Positions 53,586 through 62,542 of a DNA stretch of 64,000 nt are shown here, piece after piece. The notes beneath the pieces are model-generated. The model was not told the DNA's origin, searched no databases, and saw only the letters and a program-made list of their open reading frames with translations. The position numbers and the translations under genes were made by a program. The stretch is from JANQTF01 sp041741415. Lineage in GTDB: Bacteria > Bacteroidota > Bacteroidia > J057. The stretch is taken from the NCBI GenBank assembly GCA_041741415.1, contig JBGSKC010000077.1, forward strand, positions 38,676 to 102,675, written 5' to 3'. Every line of letters begins with the position of its first letter. Positions within the stretch are counted from its first letter, which is position 1.

Positions 53586-54194
53586 TCATCCTCCCCATTC
53601 AATCCCAATACCCAGGTACACACCACGGCTGTATAGAATCTTTGTTAAACCCCTGCTGCTCGAGACAGAAAACGGGGTTAGCCCGTACTCTGAGCGACCC
53701 TCCACGAACAACTGGTACTTTTTTCCTAAATACCACCGCTTCTGTACGCGAAAAAGGTATTCCAATTCATAATGAACACCAGGGCGGAATTCATTTCTAT
53801 ACAAGTCCCAATGCTTTCGGCCGCTGAACTGCGGCCCTATCCCAATTAAAATGTTAGGCCTTTTGAAGAAGTAACCTGGTGTTAGCGCAAAGGAAAGATA
53901 ATACGTTGCCCTACCTCCTAAATCCCTCCTCCTCGCAATTCCCACTATTCCATCCAGCCGAAAATCACTTTGACCGAACCGGTACCCTACGATGATGCTG
54001 CTCCCCCAGCGAGGACTCAAACTCAAGTAATTCTGTTCAATATCTCCCAGATCCCGGTACCACGACAGCGAGCCAGCTCCCCAAACGCCCACAGACCACG
54101 GAGAAGACTTCCCACCCTCTTCCTGCCCCTGGCTCATCAAAGGCAGGGACAGGAGAGGAAGAAGTAAAGCGAATCCCAGTAATTGCTTATTCAT
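53586..54194 (-). CDS. putative outer-membrane beta-barrel protein
   Basis: A 202-residue protein. Signal peptide to SQGQ, then alternating amphipathic strands (WSVGVWGAGSLSWY, SSIIVGYRFGQSDFRLDGIVGI, ATYYLSFALTPGYFF, GVYLGIGIEW) of the small beta-barrel kind. The ATG at 54,194 overlaps the stop of the upstream GH16 frame by eight bases, so translation is coupled. No specific family recognised. The sequence is less GC-rich than its neighbours. Confidence 0.7.
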   Translation of the reverse strand: MNKQLLGFALLLPLLSLPLMSQGQEEGGKSSPWSVGVWGAGSLSWYRDLGDIEQNYLSLSPRWGSSIIVGYRFGQSDFRLDGIVGIARRRDLGGRATYYLSFALTPGYFFKRPNILIGIGPQFSGRKHWDLYRNEFRPGVHYELEYLFRVQKRWYLGKKYQLFVEGRSEYGLTPFSVSSSRGLTKILYSRGVYLGIGIEWGG

Positions 54195-55972
54195 GGCTAA
54201 TCCGGATAAGGTGGTGTTCGGTTTCTCCTGAGCGGAGCTGGATGGAAAGTTCATAAAGACCTTCGGCGATGTTCCTGGTGGAGATCATGATCTGCCCGGA
54301 ATCGCCGCGGTTGGACTTCTGAACAGGTAGCGGCGTTGTTTCTCCCGCGGGCGTTACAAGGGATACTGCCACAATGTCCTCCAGCGCTGAAGCGTCTCCT
54401 AAGAGGGAAATATACTCATCGGCAGGATTAGGGGAAAGAGAAAAAAATCCTCCTCCCTGCTGGATGGAAATATCGCCATACCGGATCGGGGATTGTCCGC
54501 AGGCGTTGTGGGTGTAAACATAGAAAGTACCATTCCCTGCATTTCCCGCTTTGTAGAGGGTTTGCAAGCCCTGGGTTGGCCCGATTCGGGTGAGGGATCC
54601 GTACGCAGCCCAGACCGAAGCCCCCGGAGATGCTCCGACAAATTCAGTCATGATGGCAGTCATGGTTTGCTGAGGAGCCAGCGATACAACAGGATTGCCA
54701 ATGGGGGAGGTTTCAACAACTGGCTTTTGAGGCTTCCCAATCCAGACAGTTTTGGTAAATTCTTTGTATGCACAGTATTCAGAACTGGCTTTAGCCTTGA
54801 TCGTGCACCAGCCGGTGTAGTTGGGAAGCGCGTCTATGAGTGCCTGAGCTCCGGACTGGGAGATGATCTGAGCGCCAGGGCCACATTCCCAGACCACCTG
54901 CAAATTTTCTCCACCAACCCGGTAAGTAGCTGTATCGCAAAGTGTTTGTGGGCCTGTCAAGGTACGAAGGTTGCAATCGGTGTAACGCTCATTGGGAGTC
55001 CGCTGCCAGACACGGATATAGTCAATTTCCATTTGGCTGGTTAAAGGAGCAACATCCGGATCGTCATCTACCCCAACACCTGAAGTAAGGTACATTGACT
55101 TGGTTGGAAACGAGAGATCTTCCAGATAAGGGCCTGCTGCATAATTAGTTCCGCAGGGTAAAGGGGATCCCGCAATCGAATAGTATCGGGACTTGCTCCA
55201 CGTAAGAACCCCATCATAATAGAACTTAATCTCAAACGGAGTCCAGTCCAAAGTCACTGTATGAAATTGTGTCCGAAAGCCAGATCCGCCGGGATGGCTG
55301 TGACGCAGTTCATTCTTAAACGAAGTGTCACATACCACTGCTCCATTCAACATTCCATCAGAGGCATGAATGGTGTGAGTTAGCTTGTTAGCATTATCAT
55401 AGAAAACCTCAAATATATCAATCTCTTCCCAGCAGCCGAGGTGGATGAGCCAAAACGAGGGCCACCAGTCTGGGTGATCTGGAAGGTTACACCTGATTTC
55501 AAACCCTGCCATACTGAAAGTTGATCCTGTCTTCTTCAGGCATGAAATAGTGGTGTTTTGAGGTGACAAGTCCCGAGCTGTATGGGTAGGTCTTCCCCAT
55601 CCATGTGGCTGCCTCTGCTTTGGAGCGAATCAGAAGCCTCCCATTTTGAAGAACCAGATTTTGATCCAGAAATACCTGGTTTTCGCCCTCGCCGCTGTTG
55701 GGAGTCTCATCCTCATCGCGCGTTCTGCAAAAAAAGCATTGATCAGCGTTAGCTATAGAGGGGCCATATGGAAAAAACGTATACCATTTTTGAGTATCCA
55801 ACACGCTTCCTTCAAATTCATCATGAAACACAAGCTGGTATGGAAGGTTGCTTTGGCAGTCCAGTGTTCCACCAGGAAGAGTCACTGTTCGAAACACTTG
55901 GGCAACAGACGAAACAGGCGAAACGAAGAGCAGGGCCACAAGCAGGCCCGCCCCAAAAAGAGGTAGTCTCAT
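54187..55972 (-). pseudogene. GH16 beta-glucanase-like T9SS cargo gene broken by one frameshift
   Basis: Two overlapping frames make one protein. The first (55,972 down to about 55,507) has a signal peptide and LVFHDEFEGSVLDTQKW, the start of a GH16 laminarinase-type domain. The second continues with FEIRCNLPDHPDWWPSFWL and the catalytic motif EIDIFE, then ends in a T9SS C-terminal domain (SLSPNPADEYISLLGD). Joining at the GGG of the coding strand (forward CCC 55,504-55,506) with one G removed gives the family sequence YGRFEIRC. GH16 enzymes cut beta-1,3-glucans, agar or similar. It is either a real pseudogene or a sequencing error. Confidence 0.85.
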
Positions 55973-56333
55973 AGCAAGATGCTGTTAGGTTAATTTTTGA
56001 AAGTACAAAGGCAATCTATGCCCCCCCCCTGAAAAATGCAAGCGTGTGAAGAAATATTTTTCGCCTTTCCCTTGTCAGGATTTGGAGCCGAGAGCCGAGA
56101 GCCGGGACTGGAGGGCTTCGCCAGTACTCAGAAATTCACCCCTGGCCCCTCCGCGGAGGGGAAAGTGATTCGTGGCGTCGCTTGGGCTCTTAAGTCCTCT
56201 CTTGAGAGGGGATTCAGGGGTGGGTTTCAGGAGTTTGGAAGCGGGAACTGGGAGCCGGGACCAGAGGCTCTGCCGCTCTCAGCACCGAAGGTGCGTCATG
56301 TCAATAGCCGCAGGCAGACCCATTTTTGAGGAT

Positions 56334-56361
56334 CCTTCTGCGGCCTCAAGGCCGCAGAAGG
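56334..56361. repeat. 13-bp-arm palindrome, REP-like
   Basis: CCTTCTGCGGCCT and AGGCCGCAGAAGG are perfect inverted arms with two bases between. It sits between GTCATGTCAATAGCC (56,295-56,309) and an inverted relative GGCTATTAACATAGC (56,385-56,399), so the whole block from 56,295 to 56,400 is a nested inverted repeat. Confidence 0.75.
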
Positions 56362-56458
56362 GTAAAAAAGAACATATCCGCCGAAGGCTATTAACATAGC
56401 GCCCCTGCCGGGGCTGTACGGCGAAGCCGTTTGAGAAGCGGGACGTTGAGAAGCGGGA

Positions 56459-56538
56459 GGCGAGACCGGAATCAAAGATATGCTCCAGTCCCGCCTCTCA
56501 ACATCGCATATCTCAACATCTACCTTCAGACCGCTGCG
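56459..56538. repeat. 80-bp direct repeat, right copy
   Basis: Second copy of the repeat at 53,449-53,528; differences are at four positions. Confidence 0.85.
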
Positions 56539-56602
56539 AAAAGCGAGACTGGAATGACAGTAGAGACGCGATTCATCGCGACTTCCGGAAGGCGTAGCCG
56601 GT

Positions 56603-56829
56603 CTTGTCTGACATCCGACCTCTGACTTCCCGCTTCTGGAAGGCCTGCTCAGGATGACGCAAAGCAGGCGACGCCGTTCTTGTCTGACACCCGACCTCTG
56701 ACTTCTCGCTTCTGGCAGGCCTGCTCAAGATGACGCGAAGCAGGCGAAGCCATTCTTGACTGACTTCCCACCTCTGACTTCTCGCTTCTGGCAAGCCTGC
56801 TCAGGATGACGCGAAGCAGGCGATGCCTC
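56603..56829. repeat. three 76-bp tandem repeats
   Basis: Units begin at 56,603, 56,679 and 56,755 with CTTGTCTGAC or CTTGACTGAC. Each contains CCGACCTCTGACTTC-like sequence and a potential hairpin GCCTGCT/AGCAGGC. Divergence between units is modest. Confidence 0.85.
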
Positions 56830-56908
56830 CCACGTCCGGTGGCTGAGGACGTCGAAGCCCGGGCAAAAGTCTAAGAGTACCTCCAGGCTTTTGTCCCTTC
56901 CTCAACTT

Positions 56909-57280
56909 TCAGCCGATTCGACGGATTTCGCTCCCTTCGATCGAATCAGGCGCCGGGAGTGCCGGGTCTGTTAACTCAGGGCCTCCATCTGCTCGCCTTG
57001 ACCTTGATTTAGCCAGTTCAGGAAGCAACTCCGGTGTTCCGTTTATCAGGGCCTCTTTCTTTTACCTCGCCCAGCCCTGAATTTGTTTTTCGCGACGAAA
57101 TGCGTCCTCAATCCGGGCATACTGTTCCATATAAACCAACTCTACGGGCAGTCGGGTCTGGGTAAAATTGGCTCCTTCACCATTCTGGCGTTGAGCAAGC
57201 CTGCGGCTCAAGTCCGTGGTGCTGCCAGTGTAATAGCTCCCATCTGCACAGCGGAGAATATAGACGACACATTCTTGCAT
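56909..57280 (-). pseudogene. GIY-YIG nuclease gene interrupted by an in-frame stop
   Basis: A UPF0213/YhbQ-type GIY-YIG protein: ECVVYILRCADGSYYTGSTTDLSRRL, then FRREKQIQGWAR, where TAA (57,062-57,064) stops the frame after 72 residues. Directly after the stop, still in frame, KKEALINGTPELLPELAK continues the family sequence, and the frame then runs on to TGA at 56,909-56,911. A single base change therefore probably truncated the protein. The shortened product may still fold, since the catalytic core is complete. Start ATG at 57,280. Confidence 0.8.
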
Positions 57281-57535
57281 GACTCTATCCGAAAATTCTG
57301 CCATCTGTCAAAAATTGCCCTTTTTAGATAGAGGATTCCGTTTGCCAGGCAGGCAGATACAAGTATAGTTGCTCTTCCCAGAGAACAAGCAGAGGCCAGA
57401 AGCAAGCGAGGGTTTTGTTCAGGGCCCGGCAAGATATCCAATTTTTTCTTTCCCCCTCACCCGGTTCTTCCACTCGCTTCTTTCCCCTTCAAGTGCTAAC
57501 TTACCCTTCGTTCTCCGCCCACAAGTTCCTTGCCC

Positions 57536-58591
57536 ATGCGCCCGCTCAAATACCTGCTCAGTTACACCCTGCCCCTCACTGTCGCCATGGCCTTCTGGCT
57601 GCAGGGGCCCTGGGCCTGGCTGCCGCTCGCATATGCCTTTGGCTTCATTCCCCTGATCGAACTGCTCTTCCCGCCCGACCCCGCCAACCTCAGCAAAGCC
57701 GGGGAAGACCTCATCAAAGAATCGCCGCTCTACGACTGGTTTGTCTATCTCACCGTGCCGGTGCTGTACCTCTGCCTGGGTTGGTTTTTGTGGCTGATGC
57801 AGGGGGAGTTTCCGCTGTGGGAACGCCTTGGGCTGGTCTCGGCCATGGGCCTGATGTGCGGCGTTTTTGGCATCAATGTCGGGCATGAACTCGGCCACCG
57901 CCGCAAGCGGCACGAGCGTCTTCTGGCACAGCTGTGCCTGCTCAGTTCGCAGTATCTGCATTTTTTCATTGAACACAACCGCGGCCATCACCAGCAGGTC
58001 TCCACGCCCAACGACCCGGCCTCGGCCCGCTATGGCGAATGGATCTTCGCTTTTTGGGTGCGGTCGGTGACTCACAGCTACCTCGATGCCTGGGCTCTCG
58101 AAGCCAAACGCCTGCGCCTCACAGGTGCCAGGCTGCTGTCGTGGAGCAATGAAATGATCCGGTTCACTGTCGTGCAGGCCGCAATGCTCGCCCTCATCGG
58201 CTGGGGACTGGGCCCCGCTGTGCTGGGATGGTACCTCGCCGCGGCAGTTTTTGGCTTTTTGCTCCTCGAAACTGTCAATTACATCGAACACTACGGCCTG
58301 AGCCGCCAGCAAAATGAGCAGGGAGTCTATGAAAAAGTGCGCCCCGAACACTCCTGGAACTCCGACCACGTGGTGGGCCGCCTGCTGCTGTTTGAGCTGT
58401 CGCGCCACTCCGACCACCACTACATCGCCGCCCGAAAATACCAGATCCTTCGCCACCACGACAACAGCCCCCAGATGCCCACAGGCTATCCCGGCATGAT
58501 GGTCATGGCCCTCATTCCGCCGCTGTGGTTTTCGGTCATGAACCCCAGGATCACCTCCCGGACAACGATCTCTCACCGCCAGGCAACATGA
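57536..58591 (+). CDS. alkB: AlkB-type membrane alkane/fatty-acid hydroxylase
   Basis: A 351-residue integral-membrane di-iron monooxygenase. Histidine boxes are HELGH (117-121), EHNRGHH (146-152), NYIEHYGL (248-255) with the AlkB-specific box, and SRHSDHHY (289-296). Six hydrophobic helices fit the family. AlkB hydroxylates the terminal carbon of alkanes or alkyl chains and needs rubredoxin, which is not seen here. ATG at 57,536 is chosen over a TTG two codons earlier. The stop overlaps the GNAT gene by four bases, so the pair is coupled. Confidence 0.92.
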   Translation: MRPLKYLLSYTLPLTVAMAFWLQGPWAWLPLAYAFGFIPLIELLFPPDPANLSKAGEDLIKESPLYDWFVYLTVPVLYLCLGWFLWLMQGEFPLWERLGLVSAMGLMCGVFGINVGHELGHRRKRHERLLAQLCLLSSQYLHFFIEHNRGHHQQVSTPNDPASARYGEWIFAFWVRSVTHSYLDAWALEAKRLRLTGARLLSWSNEMIRFTVVQAAMLALIGWGLGPAVLGWYLAAAVFGFLLLETVNYIEHYGLSRQQNEQGVYEKVRPEHSWNSDHVVGRLLLFELSRHSDHHYIAARKYQILRHHDNSPQMPTGYPGMMVMALIPPLWFSVMNPRITSRTTISHRQAT

Positions 58592-59112
58592 TCAGCGTCC
58601 GACAACCTTTTTCCCTCGAAACCGAACGAATGACCCTCCGGGAGCTCAGCCCGGCTGACGCCGATTTTTTCTACAAGCTCAACGCCGACCCCGAAGTGAT
58701 GCGCTACACTGGCGATGCTCCTTTTGCCAGCGAGGAAGAAGCCCGTTCTTTTTTGTCGGGCTACGATGCCTACGAGCGCTTTGGCATGGGTCGCTGGGCC
58801 ATGGTGGCCAAAGACGACGGTCGGCTCCTCGGCTGGTGCGGACTCAAAACGGACGCTGAAAGCGGGGAGGTGGATCTGGGGTTTCGGTTGTTTCGGCGCA
58901 AATGGGGCCTTGGCTATGCCTCCGAAGCCGCGGAAGCCTGCCTCGCCTGGGGGCACCGGCAGGCCGGACTGCCCCGCATTCTGGGCCGCGTCATGGTGGG
59001 AAACATAGCTTCCGTGCGGGTGCTTGAAAAAATCGGGATGACCCGCATCGGGCCCGGAACCTGCGGCGGCGAACAGGCCATTTTATTTGAAAGCCTGCTG
59101 TCCATTCCCTGA
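58588..59112 (+). CDS. GNAT-family N-acetyltransferase (RimJ/RimL type)
   Basis: A 174-residue acetyltransferase. LETERMTLRELSPADADFFYKLNADPEVMRYTG opens the fold, with the acetyl-CoA loop at FRRKWGLGYASEAAEA and the C-terminal NIASVRVLEKIGM. It overlaps alkB by four bases (ATGA) and precedes the MMPL gene by 29 bases. The acceptor is unknown. Confidence 0.88.
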   Translation: MISVRQPFSLETERMTLRELSPADADFFYKLNADPEVMRYTGDAPFASEEEARSFLSGYDAYERFGMGRWAMVAKDDGRLLGWCGLKTDAESGEVDLGFRLFRRKWGLGYASEAAEACLAWGHRQAGLPRILGRVMVGNIASVRVLEKIGMTRIGPGTCGGEQAILFESLLSIP

Positions 59113-59141
59113 TTTTCCTCGCTGAACCTAATTTCCTTCTT

Positions 59142-61418
59142 TTGACCAGAACCATCGGCCTCCTTTGTTTACTGGCCCTGAGCCTGTTGCAAGCCTGGCA
59201 GGCCAGCCGGGTGAGCATAGGGTTTTCTCTGGGTGACTTTTTGGGAAAGGCAGAGCTGGAACTGGAGCAGTATGCCCGCTTTCAGGAGCGGTTTGGCTCC
59301 GACGATGATTTCCTCGTGCTGGTTCATACCGGCGAGGCGGGGGTACTCAACCGGGCTACTCTGGAGAAGGTACAGGTGGCAACTGATGCGATCCGGCTAT
59401 TGCAGGGAGTCCGGGCGGTGGTGTCGCCCGCCGACCTTACCCTGCCTGAAATGAAAGGTCCGGTTGTCGTGGACCTTCCAGTGCTGCCCTGGCGCGACAG
59501 CACCTGGCAGGGCGGCCTGCCGGAAGTGCTGAATTTGCCTGTTTTTCCGCTGCAACTTGTCAAAGAAAAAGCCCTGGCCCTTCTCATTGCGACCCGGCCG
59601 GGCCTCGATAGCCGACAAAGTGCGGCTTTGTGCGACAGCATCCGGCTGAGTTGGGAGCAGGCGGGCCTGCCACTCTGCCACCTGGCCGGAAAGGCCGCCT
59701 ACCAGGGCCACATGACCCGAGTGATCCGCGAGGAAGGCGTTCTGTTCTATGCCCTGGCAGCCTGCCTGATGCTGGCCAGCCTGGCACTTTCCTTCCGGCG
59801 CCTGGTATGGGTGCTGGCCCCGCTGGGCATCATCTTCCTCGCCATCGTCTGGACCCTCGGCCTGGTTGTGGAAATGGGCTTTCAGCTCAATTTCCTCACC
59901 ACCCTCATGCCGACGCTGTTGCTGGTAGTGGGCATGTCCGACATCGTCCATTTTACCAGCCGCTACCTCCTTGAACTCCGCAACCACCCGCCAAGGGAAG
60001 CCTTTCGCCAGGCATTCAGGGAGCTGGGGCTTTCCACTTTCCTGACTTCCTTCACAACGGCCCTGGGTTTTCTGGCGCTGCTCACCTCAGGAGTTGCCGC
60101 CTTCCGGCAATTGGGCAGCTTTGCCGCGGTCGGGGTGATGATCACCTACGGGCTCACAATGGCCATTTTTGCCTGGGGAATAGCCTGGCTGCCCCGGCAC
60201 TGGCAGTTGCCTGCTGTTCAGCGCGAAGACCAGTGGGAAGCCTGGCTCCGGCGGCGCTGGAACTGGATTTCGGGGAACAGGAGAACCATCCTGTGGGGGC
60301 ACCTCGCCCTGCTGGCCATTGCAGGATGGGGAATCAGCCTGGTGCGGGTAAACAGCTACCTGATTGACGGGCAGGAGGAAAGCAGCCAGATCATGCGGGA
60401 TTTGGCCGCTGTGGAGACCCATTTTTATGGCCTTCGCAACGTGGAAATCGTGGTGGAATGGACCGATTCCCTGACCTGGACCGACCCCGGACTTGTGAGC
60501 GGAATGGAAAAAGCAGAGGCTTACCTGCGCGACACCATGGGTGCAAGGCAGGTATTGTCGCCGCTGGCCCTGCTCCGCACGGCCCATTATGCCGTGAAGG
60601 GCGGAGAAGCGGAGGCTTTCCGGCTGCCGGAGAGCCCTCGCGACTGGTCGGCAGTGCGGCAGGCCCTGCGCCTGCGCCAGCAGGAACTGCCTTTGCCCCT
60701 TGTCCATGAAGAAAGCCGCAGCCTGCGGATTTCCGCCCAGCTCGTAGATGAAGGCAGCGCGGTGGCCATTCCGGCCAACCAGGCGTTGCAGGCCAGGCTG
60801 AGCGGGTGGTTTCCGGGAAGCGTTGTTTATCTGACAGGAGGCGCCTTTTTATTTGACAAAAACACCGCCGAAATCCCCGGAAGTGTGGCACAGGGACTCC
60901 TCCTGGCACTCGTGGTGTCGGTGCTCATCATCATGTGGCTCTTCAGGTCATGGCGACTCGGGTGGTTGAGTGCTCTGCCAAATCTCATTCCCCTGGCCAC
61001 CGTGCTGGGGCTGATGGGCTTTTTGCAAATCGACCTTCGATCGGCGTCGGCAGTTGTATTTACAATCGGGCTGGGCATCGTGCTGGACAATACGCTTCAT
61101 TTTTTGGCAAACTACCGGCATCAGCTGCGCCGGGGGGCCAGTCATGAAGTTGCCCTGGAGCAGACCTTTCTCACAACCGGCAAGGCCATGATCCTCTCTT
61201 CAGTGGTGATTGCCGCTGGATTTGCCCCCTTTCTGCTCTCCCAACTGGAGGCCACCTGGCTCATTGGCCTGCTCATCACGAGCTCGCTTCTCCTGGGCCT
61301 GCTGGCCGATCTGTTTCTGCTCCCGGCCCTCCTGCTGGTGCTTGCCCGGCAGAAAGAGAAGCAAGCGCCTCATACGCCAGCCCAAAACGGTCCATCCAGG
61401 CCTGGCCCGGCTCGCTGA
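59142..61418 (+). CDS. MMPL/RND-family lipid or hydrophobe exporter
   Basis: A 758-residue membrane protein of the MMPL/SSD type. An N-terminal helix, a periplasmic domain (about 25-195), five helices to residue 350 (ALAACLMLASLALSF, LMPTLLLVVGMSDIVHFTSRYL), a second periplasmic domain and five or six further helices, including TIGLGIVLDNTLHFLANY. The GMSDIVHF and GIVLDNTLHF segments are the paired proton-relay region. Relatives move hopanoids, sterols or complex lipids. Translation starts at TTG 59,142; no in-frame ATG precedes the first helix. The last 143 bases are antisense to the sulfotransferase gene. Confidence 0.85.
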   Translation: MTRTIGLLCLLALSLLQAWQASRVSIGFSLGDFLGKAELELEQYARFQERFGSDDDFLVLVHTGEAGVLNRATLEKVQVATDAIRLLQGVRAVVSPADLTLPEMKGPVVVDLPVLPWRDSTWQGGLPEVLNLPVFPLQLVKEKALALLIATRPGLDSRQSAALCDSIRLSWEQAGLPLCHLAGKAAYQGHMTRVIREEGVLFYALAACLMLASLALSFRRLVWVLAPLGIIFLAIVWTLGLVVEMGFQLNFLTTLMPTLLLVVGMSDIVHFTSRYLLELRNHPPREAFRQAFRELGLSTFLTSFTTALGFLALLTSGVAAFRQLGSFAAVGVMITYGLTMAIFAWGIAWLPRHWQLPAVQREDQWEAWLRRRWNWISGNRRTILWGHLALLAIAGWGISLVRVNSYLIDGQEESSQIMRDLAAVETHFYGLRNVEIVVEWTDSLTWTDPGLVSGMEKAEAYLRDTMGARQVLSPLALLRTAHYAVKGGEAEAFRLPESPRDWSAVRQALRLRQQELPLPLVHEESRSLRISAQLVDEGSAVAIPANQALQARLSGWFPGSVVYLTGGAFLFDKNTAEIPGSVAQGLLLALVVSVLIIMWLFRSWRLGWLSALPNLIPLATVLGLMGFLQIDLRSASAVVFTIGLGIVLDNTLHFLANYRHQLRRGASHEVALEQTFLTTGKAMILSSVVIAAGFAPFLLSQLEATWLIGLLITSSLLLGLLADLFLLPALLLVLARQKEKQAPHTPAQNGPSRPGPAR

Positions 61419-62496
61419 GATACTGGCTGGCATAGCGATGCTGGCTTTTGTAGGCCCGGGACGCCTGTTCTTCTTCCACCAGGCGGGCGCGGTACTGTTC
61501 GCTGAGCGCAAGACCCAACTGCTCCCGGTAGAGGCGCTCCACAACGGCCACCGGCTGCCGGGTCATCTCTTCAAATGGCAGCACGGCAAACCGCTGAGCA
61601 GGCCAGTTGGCGAATACGCGGAGCGGGTGTTCCATCCAGAAAATGAGGACTTCGAGCACCTTTTGCTGGTAGGCAGAAAGGTCGGACACTTCGCAAAAAC
61701 GGGTGTAGAGAAAGGCGAGCAGGCTCCAGGCCGAGGGAATGACCTGGGCGGGCTGTCTGAGCGGATACAGGAAGCAGGCGTCGGGGAAAGTCTCGTGCAG
61801 GGCGATTAGCTTGGCACTGAAAGGAGGATTTTTAGACAAAAAACGCTTCTCCTGACCAAACTGAAAGAGATGCCGCTGCACACAGGCCCGGTAAAAAGCC
61901 ATTGTTGCCCGTTGGGTGCGGGGGGAAATGTCGCGGTCAAAAAAACGGTGGGCCTCCGGGCCGGGGAACGGAAAAATGAGGGACAGATAAACCGAAGACC
62001 CGTGGTGCACGAGCAGCACCTCATCCTCTTCCGCCTCAAAGAAGCCGAGCGGATGCATGGTTCTGAGTACAGCGAAGTGCCTGTCTTCAAAGCGAAGGAT
62101 GGCCTTTCGCAGCGGGTTGCCAATGCGGCGGTCCAGCTTGCCGATCAGAAGCGCCAGTTTTTTCTGGCAAATGGCCGGGGCGAGGAGCAGTTCCCAGGTG
62201 CGAAAACTTGTGAAGGTCTCTTTGTCGGCGGCGAGGAGCCTGTGAAAAAAGGTGGTTCCGCTTCGCGGCAAACCTGCGATGAACACGGGCTGTTTGATGA
62301 CCACCTTCCTGAACCCCGGAAAGAGCAGCCAGTCGAGGGCGAAGCAGAGCCTGTGAAACAGTTGCAGCAGGAGGTAAGCCGGAGTAAGCCAGAGCAGCAG
62401 CCCCAGCCTGCGGGCGCTCAGGCGGGTGTCGCCATCGCGGCCCCGGGCGAGGTTGAACCACAGTGCATGGAGAAAATGTCTGGCAAACATGGGCAT
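61276..62496 (-). CDS. sulfotransferase family protein
   Basis: A 406-residue enzyme of the Sulfotransfer_3 type. The PAPS phosphosulfate loop is PVFIAGLPRSGTTFFHRLL near residues 70-88, and the 3'-phosphate-binding region is FLYPLRQPAQVIPSAWSL. A hydrophobic stretch near residue 40-55 may bind the membrane. Such proteins sulfate hydroxyl groups of lipids or glycans, although several bacterial members have unknown acceptors. ATG at 62,496. The C-terminal tail, rich in Pro, Gly and Ala, lies opposite the end of the MMPL gene. Confidence 0.85.
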   Translation of the reverse strand: MPMFARHFLHALWFNLARGRDGDTRLSARRLGLLLWLTPAYLLLQLFHRLCFALDWLLFPGFRKVVIKQPVFIAGLPRSGTTFFHRLLAADKETFTSFRTWELLLAPAICQKKLALLIGKLDRRIGNPLRKAILRFEDRHFAVLRTMHPLGFFEAEEDEVLLVHHGSSVYLSLIFPFPGPEAHRFFDRDISPRTQRATMAFYRACVQRHLFQFGQEKRFLSKNPPFSAKLIALHETFPDACFLYPLRQPAQVIPSAWSLLAFLYTRFCEVSDLSAYQQKVLEVLIFWMEHPLRVFANWPAQRFAVLPFEEMTRQPVAVVERLYREQLGLALSEQYRARLVEEEQASRAYKSQHRYASQYLSEPGQAWMDRFGLAYEALASLSAGQAPAGGPGAETDRPAGPGEASS

Positions 62497-62542
62497 CAGG
62501 CGGCGTTGGGGAGCCGTCAAGATGCGAAATCTTCCTCAGACC

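Larger units (their letters stand above)
55973..56908. other. repeat-rich intergenic region
   Basis: No protein-coding gene could be supported. It is a mosaic of GGGAGCCGGGA-type motifs, palindromes, inverted repeats (CACCCCTG near 56,130 and CAGGGGTG near 56,215), the right 80-bp repeat and a 76-bp tandem array. Confidence 0.7.

Noticed and set aside
56603..56829. 76-bp tandem array considered as a CRISPR
   Set aside because: Units are contiguous, too long, and lack distinct spacers.
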